A stretch of 64,000 nt of DNA. Source: Bacteroidota bacterium (lineage in GTDB: Bacteria > Bacteroidota > Bacteroidia > Cytophagales > Cyclobacteriaceae). Of this stretch, positions 52,432 to 60,380 are shown one piece after another. Positions within the stretch are counted from its first letter, which is position 1; every line of letters starts with the position of its first letter. The stretch lies in assembly GCA_023431285.1 (NCBI GenBank), contig JAEYXN010000314.1, positions 1 through 64,000 of the forward strand, written 5' to 3'. The notes below the pieces were generated by a model. That model had not been told where the DNA came from, made no database searches, and was given only the letters and a program-made list of their open reading frames with translations. The position numbers and the translations under genes were made by a program.

Positions 52432-52825
52432 CAAGTAACAGGGGCCCACGTTGGTTCAGATACCTTCACTCTCACACTGTTACTCACTCTGATTCAAGTA
52501 GCAGGTAGCAGGTAACAAGTAACAGGGGCTGGGCCCACTTCGCTCTCACACTGTCACTCACTCTGATTCAGGTAGCAGGGGCGAGACGCCCGTAGCAAGT
52601 AGCAAGTAACAAGTAACAGGGTCCCACGAGTAACAGCGGGCCCCACGTTAAGGTCGGATACCTTCGCTCTCACACTGTTACTCACTCTGATTCAGGTAGC
52701 AGGTAACAAGTAGCAAGTAGCAAGTAACAAGGGGACGGACAAGTAACAGGGGCCCACGAGTAACAGCGGACCCCACGTTAAGGTCGGATACCTTCGCTCT
52801 CACACTGTCACTCACTCTGATTCAA
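52424..52825 (+). repeat. composite array: octamer runs plus four copies of a 30-bp motif
   Basis: Runs of GTAGCAGG/GTAACAAG/GTAACAGG-type octamers alternate with CGCTCTCACACTGT-T/C-ACTCACTCTGATTCA at 52467-52496, 52541-52570, 52665-52694 and 52796-52825. The last two copies also share a longer upstream part (CCCCACGTTAAGGTCGGATA). The octamer is the same family as at 31291-31551, in the opposite main orientation. Confidence 0.8.
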
Positions 52826-53213
52826 ACCCCGCCGTCTCGGATCGCTTTGCAAGTATGCGGTTGCCTTAGCGATCCCACCCGTTCATATCGTCCCATCCAA
52901 CGGCGAGGCAGAAGGCATCCTAAAGTGGGGTTGTCCCCCTGTTCTCCGCCTGTTCTCCCTCTATTCATGCTTGCTCTTAAAGGAGGTTGACAGGTGATCA
53001 AGACGTGGACAACAGGCTTACAACAGGGGGACAACCCTACTCTTGCAGTGCTCATGGTATGCTCGAAAGACGTCGCGGCATGGGCATTATAAGATCGATA
53101 TCGGGTGTTTGGTATTCTGTCTTCTTAAATTGGATGCTGGGCAAACCTGGTAACCTGGGGCGCGTCCAACCCGTTCACATCGAAATAAAGAAGATTAAAG
53201 TACTGAGAAGATC
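52432..53213. other. gene-free repeat island
   Basis: 782 bp without a credible gene. Contents in order: octamer runs alternating with a 30-bp motif (to 52825), an 8-bp inverted repeat GGATCGCT/AGCGATCC (52840-52847 and 52869-52876), the second 110-bp inverted-repeat element (52928-53037), and about 175 bp in which I see nothing. Confidence 0.75.
52928..53037. repeat. 110-bp element with terminal inverted repeats, copy B
   Basis: GGGTTGTCCCCCTGTT (52928-52943) and AACAGGGGGACAACCC (53022-53037) are perfect 16-bp arms; total length 110 bp, identical to copy A at 10652. Similarity continues about 15 bp past the right end (CCTACYNTTGCANTG), so the element may be a little longer. The interior differs strongly from copy A. 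Confidence 0.75.
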
Positions 53214-53810
53214 TTAGTTCAATGCGACAGGTTTGTTCTTGACTAGCTTGAATGTTCGCGCGATTTTTTCAAAGGTGGCGTTAAACCTTTCCTTCCTTTC
53301 CTGCAGTGTCCACGCCATAACCATGTAAAGCTTCTCCTCCCCTTCAATGAAGGTGACAAAATAAGAGATCGGCACCTTGATGCCTTCCACGGCACCATCC
53401 AATTCGGTCTTCGCAGCAGAAAGGCCGTGGATCTTCAACTTCGTCAATGCTTTCTGCGCGATGACATCCATGGCTGACGTTGTGAAGCCGAGTTGTGTAT
53501 CAGCATAATTCATCAGGATGCTTCGCGCCGAATCGTACATATCGGCTTCGACAAGAGCATCAATAAATTCCTGCTTACTCTCATCAATGACGATTACATA
53601 CGTTTCCTTTATAACATTCTGAAACTGGAGTGATGCATCATCGTTAAGGAGCGTCGTTTTGGTCATGTACGAAGGAATATCAATACTGTATTCATCGTTG
53701 ATGACAACGGGGACAAAATCGGGGTTCTTTTCATCACCGGTAAGTGAACTCAATGAACAGGAAATTGCAACAAAGGCAATGGCAGCTAACGGAATAATGG
53801 CAAATCTCAT
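53214..53810 (-). CDS. hypothetical lipoprotein
   Basis: 198 residues. Lipobox FVAISC (Cys about 18). The mature part is mixed alpha/beta with EYSIDIPSYMTKTTLLNDDA near the N-terminus and FIEGEEKLYMVMAWTLQERK, reminiscent of PsbP/MOG1-like or DUF-type lipoproteins that read IDIP...YM, but I cannot name the family safely. Probably an outer- or inner-membrane surface protein. It stands alone beside the repeat island. Confidence 0.75.
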   Translation of the reverse strand: MRFAIIPLAAIAFVAISCSLSSLTGDEKNPDFVPVVINDEYSIDIPSYMTKTTLLNDDASLQFQNVIKETYVIVIDESKQEFIDALVEADMYDSARSILMNYADTQLGFTTSAMDVIAQKALTKLKIHGLSAAKTELDGAVEGIKVPISYFVTFIEGEEKLYMVMAWTLQERKERFNATFEKIARTFKLVKNKPVALN

Positions 53811-54022
53811 TTGATGGAATTTTATCCAAATTCCCTATTGCCATCCGTTTATACAAATGAAAAATCACGAATATATTACTTCAATAAGAGCAGCGAAAAG
53901 CTCGTGGATGTTCAATAAACGTTTCGACAAGAAGTTGTTTTCATTCATGCACGAAGCACGCCTTCAGCATCTCTCATCAGGGGTAACGTGATGTAAATAT
54001 CCGGATGCAACATGATCTTCGC

Positions 54023-54979
54023 CTACTTCATCGTCTTCGAAAGATAGGAGAACGATCTCGTCAGTGTTTGTTCAGGTTCCGGGGCCAGGTCACGTTCGAG
54101 GTAGAAATGTTCAGCACCGGATTTTGAAGCAGCATCAATGATTGCTGGTATATCAAACACACCAGTCCCGGGATCAGCCATCTTCCCAAAGATCGAGAAC
54201 CATTGATCCGGGGTATTGCCATCACCACTGAATCGAACCGGCTCCGATGCGTCTTTCAAATGTAAAAGCTTAAATCTGCCAGGATACTTCTTCAGGTATT
54301 CCAGGGGACTGGCACCCGCGGCAGACATCCAGAAAATATCCAGTTCAAATTTGACAGTTTTAGGATCAGTCTCATTGAGCAATACATTCATCAATACTTT
54401 GCCGTCTTTTTGCGCATGCTCGTACCCATGATTATGATAAACGAATGTGATGCCGTGCTTCGCCATTTCCTTTCCAAATGAGTTGAACTCTTCGGCCAGT
54501 TTTCCGAAGTCAGCGCGATCATCAGGATTTGCAATCGCTGGAATCGCCGCATACTTTGTTCCCAGCTTCTCCAGTTGGTCCATGGCAGGATGAAGATTCC
54601 TGCGAAAGGTGAACAAGTCAAGATGAACCGATGGCGTTGTGAGACCAAGATCGCTCAGGATGCGTTTTATCTCAGCGGGTTTGTGACCATAAAAAGCATT
54701 CTGGGTTATGCCGAGCTGATCAGCGAGAGGTTTCCATCCTTCAATTGTCTCAGGTGCGCTAAACTCATAAGGCCCGAAGAACTCAATCTCCTTATATCCG
54801 ATGCCTGCGAGCTTTTTCATAGTGCCTTCGAAGTCGCGGGACATCATTGTCGGTATAGAGAACAGTTGGATTCCTACCTTCGAAGTTTTCTTTGAGACTT
54901 CAGAGAACGCGAACGGAGAGACCGCTATACCCGTTGCAGTTGCTGCGGAAACCTTGAGGAAATGACGTCTGTTGATCAT
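54023..54979 (-). CDS. Tat-exported sugar phosphate isomerase/epimerase-like TIM barrel
   Basis: 318 residues from ATG 54979, where the twin-arginine signal MINRRHFLKVSAATATGIAV begins (the frame extends ten codons upstream). AP-endonuclease-2/xylose-isomerase-like barrel: KVGIQLFSIPTMM, YKEIEFFGPYEF, VHLDLFTFRRNLH, metal-ligand candidates in FVYHNHGYEH, KFELDIFW and FKLLHLKD, and FYLERDLAPEPE at the end. Probable sugar isomerase, epimerase or dehydratase outside the cytoplasm. It lies 49 bp after the nucleoside hydrolase gene on the same strand; co-transcription is likely. Confidence 0.9.
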   Translation of the reverse strand: MINRRHFLKVSAATATGIAVSPFAFSEVSKKTSKVGIQLFSIPTMMSRDFEGTMKKLAGIGYKEIEFFGPYEFSAPETIEGWKPLADQLGITQNAFYGHKPAEIKRILSDLGLTTPSVHLDLFTFRRNLHPAMDQLEKLGTKYAAIPAIANPDDRADFGKLAEEFNSFGKEMAKHGITFVYHNHGYEHAQKDGKVLMNVLLNETDPKTVKFELDIFWMSAAGASPLEYLKKYPGRFKLLHLKDASEPVRFSGDGNTPDQWFSIFGKMADPGTGVFDIPAIIDAASKSGAEHFYLERDLAPEPEQTLTRSFSYLSKTMK

Positions 54980-55028
54980 GAGCGTGGGTTTAATGCGTAC
55001 AATATACACAACCTACGCGTTAAAAAAA

Positions 55029-56042
55029 TCAGCGCTGGCTACCGGAGGATTCCAGGACGTTGAAAAAGTCAGTCAGGATAGGATCCCTGAAGAAGTTGTC
55101 CCACACCCAGGCATTCTGATTAGTTGAATCAGAAGGCACCCACTCATAACCTTTCAATCTGGAGGGCGGCATTTTTGTTTTTACTCCCCAGGCTGGATTT
55201 TTCACTATCGCCAATGCGACGACATCGTACAGAGCACGTGAGGGTGGATCGCCCTCAAGCTTGATATGACTAAAAAGATTTACTGAGTAGTCTCCGAAAT
55301 TGGAAAACTCTCCACCGTGGCGACCCGTGGTTGGCGAGGAGGCCGTCGGGCCACGGCCCTTCAGTTTCGTTTCGATCATTTCCTTCGAAACCGAAACGGA
55401 GTGGCTACCTGTGCCTTTTCCCCATCGCACTACGACCATTTCAAAATCCACTCCGGTGTTGATTACCGGGTTTATGGCGGTAGTATCGTTGTCCAGATTA
55501 TACTCTCCGGGATCGGGAAAGTTTGAGCCAAGCCATACAATGCGTACGCGGTCAACGATGTCAGGAGCCTTCGTTAGTGCCAGCGCGATATTTGTCAGCT
55601 TCCCGACCGGCACGAGCACAAGTTTGCCATTATGATCTTTTCTCGCCTGATCAATAATGAAGTCAACTGCCTCTTTTCCATCGAAGTCACTTTCATTTAC
55701 GTGGCCTGCAATATCTGAATAGGACCCCGTCGCCCCTTTGAGCAATGGGATACGGTTCGCTTCATTGAACAGTTGCATAACCCTTAAAGCTTCCTTGTAT
55801 TGACCTTCAATGCCGTCGCCTCCCCTTGTGTTGTTGACAGTGATCCCTACGATATTGAACGTGTCCTGACTGGCGAGGGCATATGCTATTGCGTGCTGGT
55901 CGTCGAGCTCATTATTTGCATCGGAATCGATAAGGATGGGAATACGCTCGCTCCCGGTTCGTGACGCGACACGCTGCTCGTTTTTTGATCCGCATCCTGA
56001 CAATATCAGAATGAACACAAGAATAGCCGTTACCCTGATCAT
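55029..56042 (-). CDS. nucleoside hydrolase (IU-NH family) lipoprotein
   Basis: 337 residues. Lipobox LILSGCGSK (Cys about 17). The calcium-binding signature of the family appears as PILIDSDANNELDDQHAIAY (usual DTDxxxDD form), with VNNTRGG and a downstream NDTTAINPVINTGVDFEMVV, consistent with a metal- and ribose-binding site. These enzymes release bases from nucleosides. The start follows directly after the stop of the sensor gene (56043). Together with the Tat TIM-barrel protein it suggests extracytoplasmic salvage of nucleosides or glycosides (inference). Confidence 0.9.
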   Translation of the reverse strand: MIRVTAILVFILILSGCGSKNEQRVASRTGSERIPILIDSDANNELDDQHAIAYALASQDTFNIVGITVNNTRGGDGIEGQYKEALRVMQLFNEANRIPLLKGATGSYSDIAGHVNESDFDGKEAVDFIIDQARKDHNGKLVLVPVGKLTNIALALTKAPDIVDRVRIVWLGSNFPDPGEYNLDNDTTAINPVINTGVDFEMVVVRWGKGTGSHSVSVSKEMIETKLKGRGPTASSPTTGRHGGEFSNFGDYSVNLFSHIKLEGDPPSRALYDVVALAIVKNPAWGVKTKMPPSRLKGYEWVPSDSTNQNAWVWDNFFRDPILTDFFNVLESSGSQR

Positions 56043-56954
56043 TTAGTTCTCGTTGATATTATTGGCGCGGATACTACCCGAGTTCGCTGATTCGAGCTCA
56101 ATATTTATCTGCTTTACCACCAGATCAATCTCGTTAGCCTGTTCTTCCATCTTGGTGAGAATAAAGTTCGCATTGAGAGAGCTGTCGAGACGATAAATAC
56201 TTGCCAGTCCAAGCAGTCGCGCGACCGGTCCGCGCAAATGGTGTGCGTTCGTATAGCTATACCGTAGCAGGATCTCATTCTGTTCCTGAATTCTGGCAGT
56301 ACGTTCATTGATGATACCCTCAAGATGGGAATTTAGTGCGTTAAGATTCCCCTGAGTGATAATGAGCCTTTCATTCTGCTCTGCGATTTCTTTATTCTTT
56401 TTGTGCAGTTCCACGTGCGAAGCGCGCAACGAACGATAAATCTTATCGTATGCAGCTTTCATTACGGCAGCCGCGTAAGTGAGAATGATGTACAGGATGG
56501 AATATGTTATCGCAATAGTGACGATATCGTTGATATCCTGAGAAAAGCGTTGCGAGGGAATGAAGATCTGCTGAATGAAGATGGCGTGAATGGAAAGAAA
56601 TGTGAGTGTATGCATCATCCACATTACTCTGCCTTTCAGCATGACGGAGAAAATAAAACCGATCACCAGGAGTATCGAAAGAGAAGTTGTGGTATTGAGT
56701 GGAACCGCGATACACTGGTATATCATTGCTGAAAGAACGAAGGTCGTGACAATGAAGACCGATATGATGCCGTTCTTTTTCTGTCTGATGGTATAGGCAA
56801 AGAGACACCCCGACAAGATGAAGGCATCAATGACCAGTGAGAATTTATCCGCAGGGTTCAATATGATGTCAGACACGAGGACGAGAGAAACTCCTCCTAT
56901 CGAAATCTTCAATAGTGTATTGAGGAAGAATTTTTCAATATTCTTTACCGCCAT
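56043..56954 (-). CDS. membrane sensor with HisKA-like helix pair but no ATPase domain
   Basis: 303 residues. Five to six membrane helices (residues 15-170), a coiled coil (about 180-235, LHKKNKEIAEQNERLIITQG), and a dimerisation/His-box-like segment RYSYTNAHHLRGPVARLLGL (His about 254). It then ends after one more helix; the N, G1 and G2 boxes of a kinase ATPase domain are absent, and the downstream gene begins immediately, so it is not a sequencing truncation within the window. It may work with a separate kinase or be a phosphotransfer/phosphatase module. Confidence 0.85.
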   Translation of the reverse strand: MAVKNIEKFFLNTLLKISIGGVSLVLVSDIILNPADKFSLVIDAFILSGCLFAYTIRQKKNGIISVFIVTTFVLSAMIYQCIAVPLNTTTSLSILLVIGFIFSVMLKGRVMWMMHTLTFLSIHAIFIQQIFIPSQRFSQDINDIVTIAITYSILYIILTYAAAVMKAAYDKIYRSLRASHVELHKKNKEIAEQNERLIITQGNLNALNSHLEGIINERTARIQEQNEILLRYSYTNAHHLRGPVARLLGLASIYRLDSSLNANFILTKMEEQANEIDLVVKQINIELESANSGSIRANNINEN

Positions 56955-57097
56955 CGGGAGCCTGGTCAGGGATGCGTTTCCACCAATTTAAGAAAATCCC
57001 TGTAAAGGGTCGGTCCCGGAAATCGATTCCGGAGACCCACGTGTGATAAAATAGCCAACATTGCCCTGTTTCAAACCGCTAAAAGCCCTATTTCAGG

Positions 57098-59431
57098 TCA
57101 ACGTCCCGTTCCCGCAACCCGATACTTTTTCACCCTGTTTTGGTCGATCTTCCCACGCCAGTTGAGCCCAAACCCAAAATCGTAGCTGTTCCCCTCACTG
57201 TCGACATGGACCGTCATATCGCGTGGCACATCCTCCAGTTGGGACTCGACAGTTTCCATATCGCGAGGCATCTGAACCGGGAGCAAGCCTGATGGTTCGG
57301 CGCGCCCGGACAGGATCTCCATTACGGCCTGGTCCATGACGCCAAATCCCATAATGATTGCGTCGACGTCTTTTTCAAATTCAGCGAAGATCATAGGGCA
57401 GTCCGCGTCGATGATGACGGCCACAGGCTTGCCTTTGAGTATTTGTTTTGTTTCAAGTATCAGCTTAAGGTCGGAGTAGTTTGAGGCAACAATCTGTTTG
57501 CCTTTGTAGGAACGATCTGTTACCGCAGGATCGATCACCGGGTCTCCGGCGGCCAGACTCTTTTCGCGAGCAGAGCGCGCGGTGTATGGGCCGTATTGAA
57601 GCGAGATGGGCACATAACCATTTCCTCCTTTAGACCGGTCCTCCCTGCTGTAGCCCACGCCCCCGTCAGGACTCTTGACAAAAACCAGAGCGAGGTCTGC
57701 TTTCGCGGGATCATCGGTCACGTTGAAATACTTCTTCACAATGTCCATGTTCACCGGGTATCCTATTGTTTCAGGTGTGACATTGCCCCACCAATCGGTG
57801 CGCGCGGGAACTGTGCGTTTGGGAACGTACACGGTTTCAGTTTTCGCTAAAGGAAGAACCCGCTCCTTATTTTTCAGCAGTACCAACGACTTCAGCTGGG
57901 CTTCAAATCCCGCTGCCATAAACGATGGGTTTCCAACAGTCTTAGCCGACTCTGCCGGATCTATATAAGGGTTTTCAAACAATCCTACCCGCAGAATGTT
58001 CATCAGCAGCCGCACCGCTGACTCCTCAAAACGCTTTCGCATAAACGCTTCACCATGCTCCTTCGCACCCATCTGGTAAGCTTCAAGCACAGGGCCGGCA
58101 ATATTATTTCCACCAAACTGATCAACACCTGCCATGATTACTTTGTAATGACGTTCTGCTATATCCAGCTGCTCAATGCCCCAGGGCTTACCTCGGAATA
58201 CATCGGGCGTTTCCCCTTCGTCTCCCGTAATCCCCCAGTCTGTACACACTACACCCTCGTAGCCATACTTTTCTCTCAGAAGATCGGTGATGATATATTT
58301 TGAAAATCCATTACCGACATTCTCATTGTATTTTTTATCCTGATCGAATGAGATGGTATAATAGGGCATCACGGCTGACGCGCTTTTTGTTTTTCCACTG
58401 AGGTCAAATGCGCCTTTCAGAAATGGGATCAGGTGCGTACCGAAGTTCTTTCCCGGATAGACGGCAAACTTGCCATAGGCAAAGTGTCCATCGCGACCGC
58501 CTTCTTCGGGTCCACCTCCGGGCCAGTGCTTAGCCATGGCGTTGACGCTTCTGTATCCCCACCCATCCTGAAGCTCATCTTTTCCTTCCGAGGTCTGGAA
58601 CCCGTCCACGTAAGCGCGCGCAAGGTCAGCTGCAAGAAAAGGATCTTCACCGAACGTACCGTCGATCCTGTTCCATCGTGGTTCTGTGCCGAGGTCGATC
58701 TGCGGGGAGAGCGCCGTTGTGATTCCTAAGGCACGATATTCCTTAGCTGCTATGGACCCGAACTTCCGTACGAGCGCGGGATCAAATGTGGCGGCAAGAC
58801 CGAGAGCCTGAGGCCACATTGAGATTTGCCCACCGCTCCCAGCGTTGTATTCTGCATTGGCAACGGCTCCATGACGCGGATCAGAGCTCATGTTCGCTGG
58901 TATTCCCATTCCCAAACCTTCAACAAGTGCCTGCACATTGTTGCTCCATCGCGCTGCTACTTCCGGGCTTTCGACCGTGGTGATCAGCACATGCCGCAGG
59001 TGGTCAGCTGTAAGAAACTTTCTTTGTTGATCTGAAATATCAGAAGACGTCAAACCGCTCTCAGGAAGAGGCTTACCGTTATAGGTACCGGCGCCAAAGC
59101 CTTGTGCGCGTGCAGGGATCGATTGGTGACCGCTATAAAGCATGAGACCGGCGATTTGTTCTACTGACATTTTCGAAGCAAGATCCTTTGCCCGCTCCCG
59201 CGGAGTGAGCCGCCAGTCTTCATATTTATCAAGAACGCCGTTCCGGTTGAGATCTTTAAATGCGAGCCCGTCAACAGTCAATATCTTAATTCCTGACGAT
59301 GGCGAATAGCCCAAAGTCCGGCCATTGGAATTTGTAATGATGGTGTAATTCTCAAATTTCTGTTCCTGCCAGGTCTGAGAAAGGCAGAAAGTAGGAATGA
59401 GCATTGAAAGTGACCAGATGAAATTCCGCAT
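57098..59431 (-). CDS. GH3-family beta-glycosidase
   Basis: 777 residues with signal peptide (MRNFIWSLSMLIPTFCLSQ). A short N-terminal insert with a Ca-like loop (DLNRNGVLDKYEDW, EF-hand-like) precedes the GH3 barrel: ATFDPALVRKFGSIAAKEYR, AKHWPGGGPEEGGRDGHF, and the nucleophile Asp in GVVCTDWGITGD (about residue 390); the C-terminal alpha/beta sandwich follows (LLVLKNKERVLPLAK-like region, VDAIIMGFGVMDQAVMEIL) and a FnIII-like end. It hydrolyses beta-glucosides or beta-xylosides from plant polymers. Divergent to the 59628 gene. Confidence 0.93.
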   Translation of the reverse strand: MRNFIWSLSMLIPTFCLSQTWQEQKFENYTIITNSNGRTLGYSPSSGIKILTVDGLAFKDLNRNGVLDKYEDWRLTPRERAKDLASKMSVEQIAGLMLYSGHQSIPARAQGFGAGTYNGKPLPESGLTSSDISDQQRKFLTADHLRHVLITTVESPEVAARWSNNVQALVEGLGMGIPANMSSDPRHGAVANAEYNAGSGGQISMWPQALGLAATFDPALVRKFGSIAAKEYRALGITTALSPQIDLGTEPRWNRIDGTFGEDPFLAADLARAYVDGFQTSEGKDELQDGWGYRSVNAMAKHWPGGGPEEGGRDGHFAYGKFAVYPGKNFGTHLIPFLKGAFDLSGKTKSASAVMPYYTISFDQDKKYNENVGNGFSKYIITDLLREKYGYEGVVCTDWGITGDEGETPDVFRGKPWGIEQLDIAERHYKVIMAGVDQFGGNNIAGPVLEAYQMGAKEHGEAFMRKRFEESAVRLLMNILRVGLFENPYIDPAESAKTVGNPSFMAAGFEAQLKSLVLLKNKERVLPLAKTETVYVPKRTVPARTDWWGNVTPETIGYPVNMDIVKKYFNVTDDPAKADLALVFVKSPDGGVGYSREDRSKGGNGYVPISLQYGPYTARSAREKSLAAGDPVIDPAVTDRSYKGKQIVASNYSDLKLILETKQILKGKPVAVIIDADCPMIFAEFEKDVDAIIMGFGVMDQAVMEILSGRAEPSGLLPVQMPRDMETVESQLEDVPRDMTVHVDSEGNSYDFGFGLNWRGKIDQNRVKKYRVAGTGR

Positions 59432-59598
59432 AGCGTTGGTTAATTATTCATTGTGTACGGACAACACACTAAATATACTATTATATGGTAATTGGCCAAT
59501 AGGCGGATCTCATTGAAAGGCAGCCCGCAGCCGTCCGTAGTGCTTCAGCAACCTAAAAATCACCCCAGAGTGGTGAGTCCGGGAAGTAAGAGGTTGGA

Positions 59599-59606
59599 TA
59601 ACTTTG
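59599..59606 (+). promoter_or_regulatory. -7 box upstream of the 59628 gene
   Basis: TAACTTTG matches TAnnTTTG exactly, 21 bp before the ATG. A perfect 10-bp palindrome ATTGGCCAAT (59492-59501) lies further up in the same divergent region. No clear -33 box. Confidence 0.45.
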
Positions 59607-59627
59607 TATAGCCCAAACCTGATCATT

Positions 59628-60365
59628 ATGAGAGTCATCCTGTTTCTTCTTTGGATTGCTATATCACCAATTTGTATTGCGCAAAATTCAGCGATCCCGG
59701 AAAACATTCGCGCGTCGAACAGCATCGACAGCTTCAGCGGCGGGATAATGAATGAGATGATCTATGGACTTCCTCTCCCCGACCCCAAGGTGATCGGAGA
59801 CGCTTATATTGATGAGAATTGGACGAGGGGAAAATTCCTGATGTATGGTCAACAGAAATTCATTGACGGGTTCTCAATCCGCTACGACCTTGCAAAGCAG
59901 GAGTTGGAAATTAATACGCAAAAAGGCGTGAAAGTATTGAGCGAGAATCAGGTGAGGAGTTTTGTCACGATGGATGCGCACGAACATTCTCCCGCACTAT
60001 TCCTGAATGCGCGGGAGTTCCGAAGTGAGGGAACGGCATACGAAGGTTTTGTCGAGGTGTTGCAGGATGGACCAATGGCCCTGGTGAAAGGATATATCGT
60101 TAAGGTCAAGCGTCCTGATTACAGCGAAGCCATGAACGTGGGAAGCCAGAATTATAAGATTTTGAAGAAGCACCAGTTGTTTTTTGTTGACTCGGGGACA
60201 CTGCACCGGGTACCCTCAAAGAAGAAAGAGATCATAAGGCTATTTCCCCCTGCTTTTCAGCAAAAGGTTGCCGAATACGCCAGCGCACAGAATCTTAGTC
60301 TGGATAAAGAGGAACACCTTTCCCAGGTCTTCAGATGGTATAATGATCTGGAGTCCGGTAAATGA
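59628..60365 (+). CDS. exported hypothetical protein
   Basis: 245 residues from ATG 59628 (MRVILFLLWIAISPICIAQN is a clean signal peptide; the TTG at 59604 would put a further eight residues before it and overlaps the -7 box). The mature part looks beta-rich with repeated short strands (KFIDGFSIRYDLAKQELEIN, KGYIVKVKRPDYSEAMNVGS). I do not recognise a family. It is convergent with the fusion protein gene, 15 bp apart. Confidence 0.78.
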   Translation: MRVILFLLWIAISPICIAQNSAIPENIRASNSIDSFSGGIMNEMIYGLPLPDPKVIGDAYIDENWTRGKFLMYGQQKFIDGFSIRYDLAKQELEINTQKGVKVLSENQVRSFVTMDAHEHSPALFLNAREFRSEGTAYEGFVEVLQDGPMALVKGYIVKVKRPDYSEAMNVGSQNYKILKKHQLFFVDSGTLHRVPSKKKEIIRLFPPAFQQKVAEYASAQNLSLDKEEHLSQVFRWYNDLESGK

Positions 60366-60380
60366 GAAAGGAGCCGGGAC

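Noticed and set aside
52424..52825. CRISPR array
   Set aside because: Spacing units are unequal and the intervals are themselves repeats; no cas genes anywhere in the window.
53150..53175. GGGGCGCGTCC as a third copy of the GC-rich dispersed repeat
   Set aside because: Only about ten bases match before the sequence diverges.
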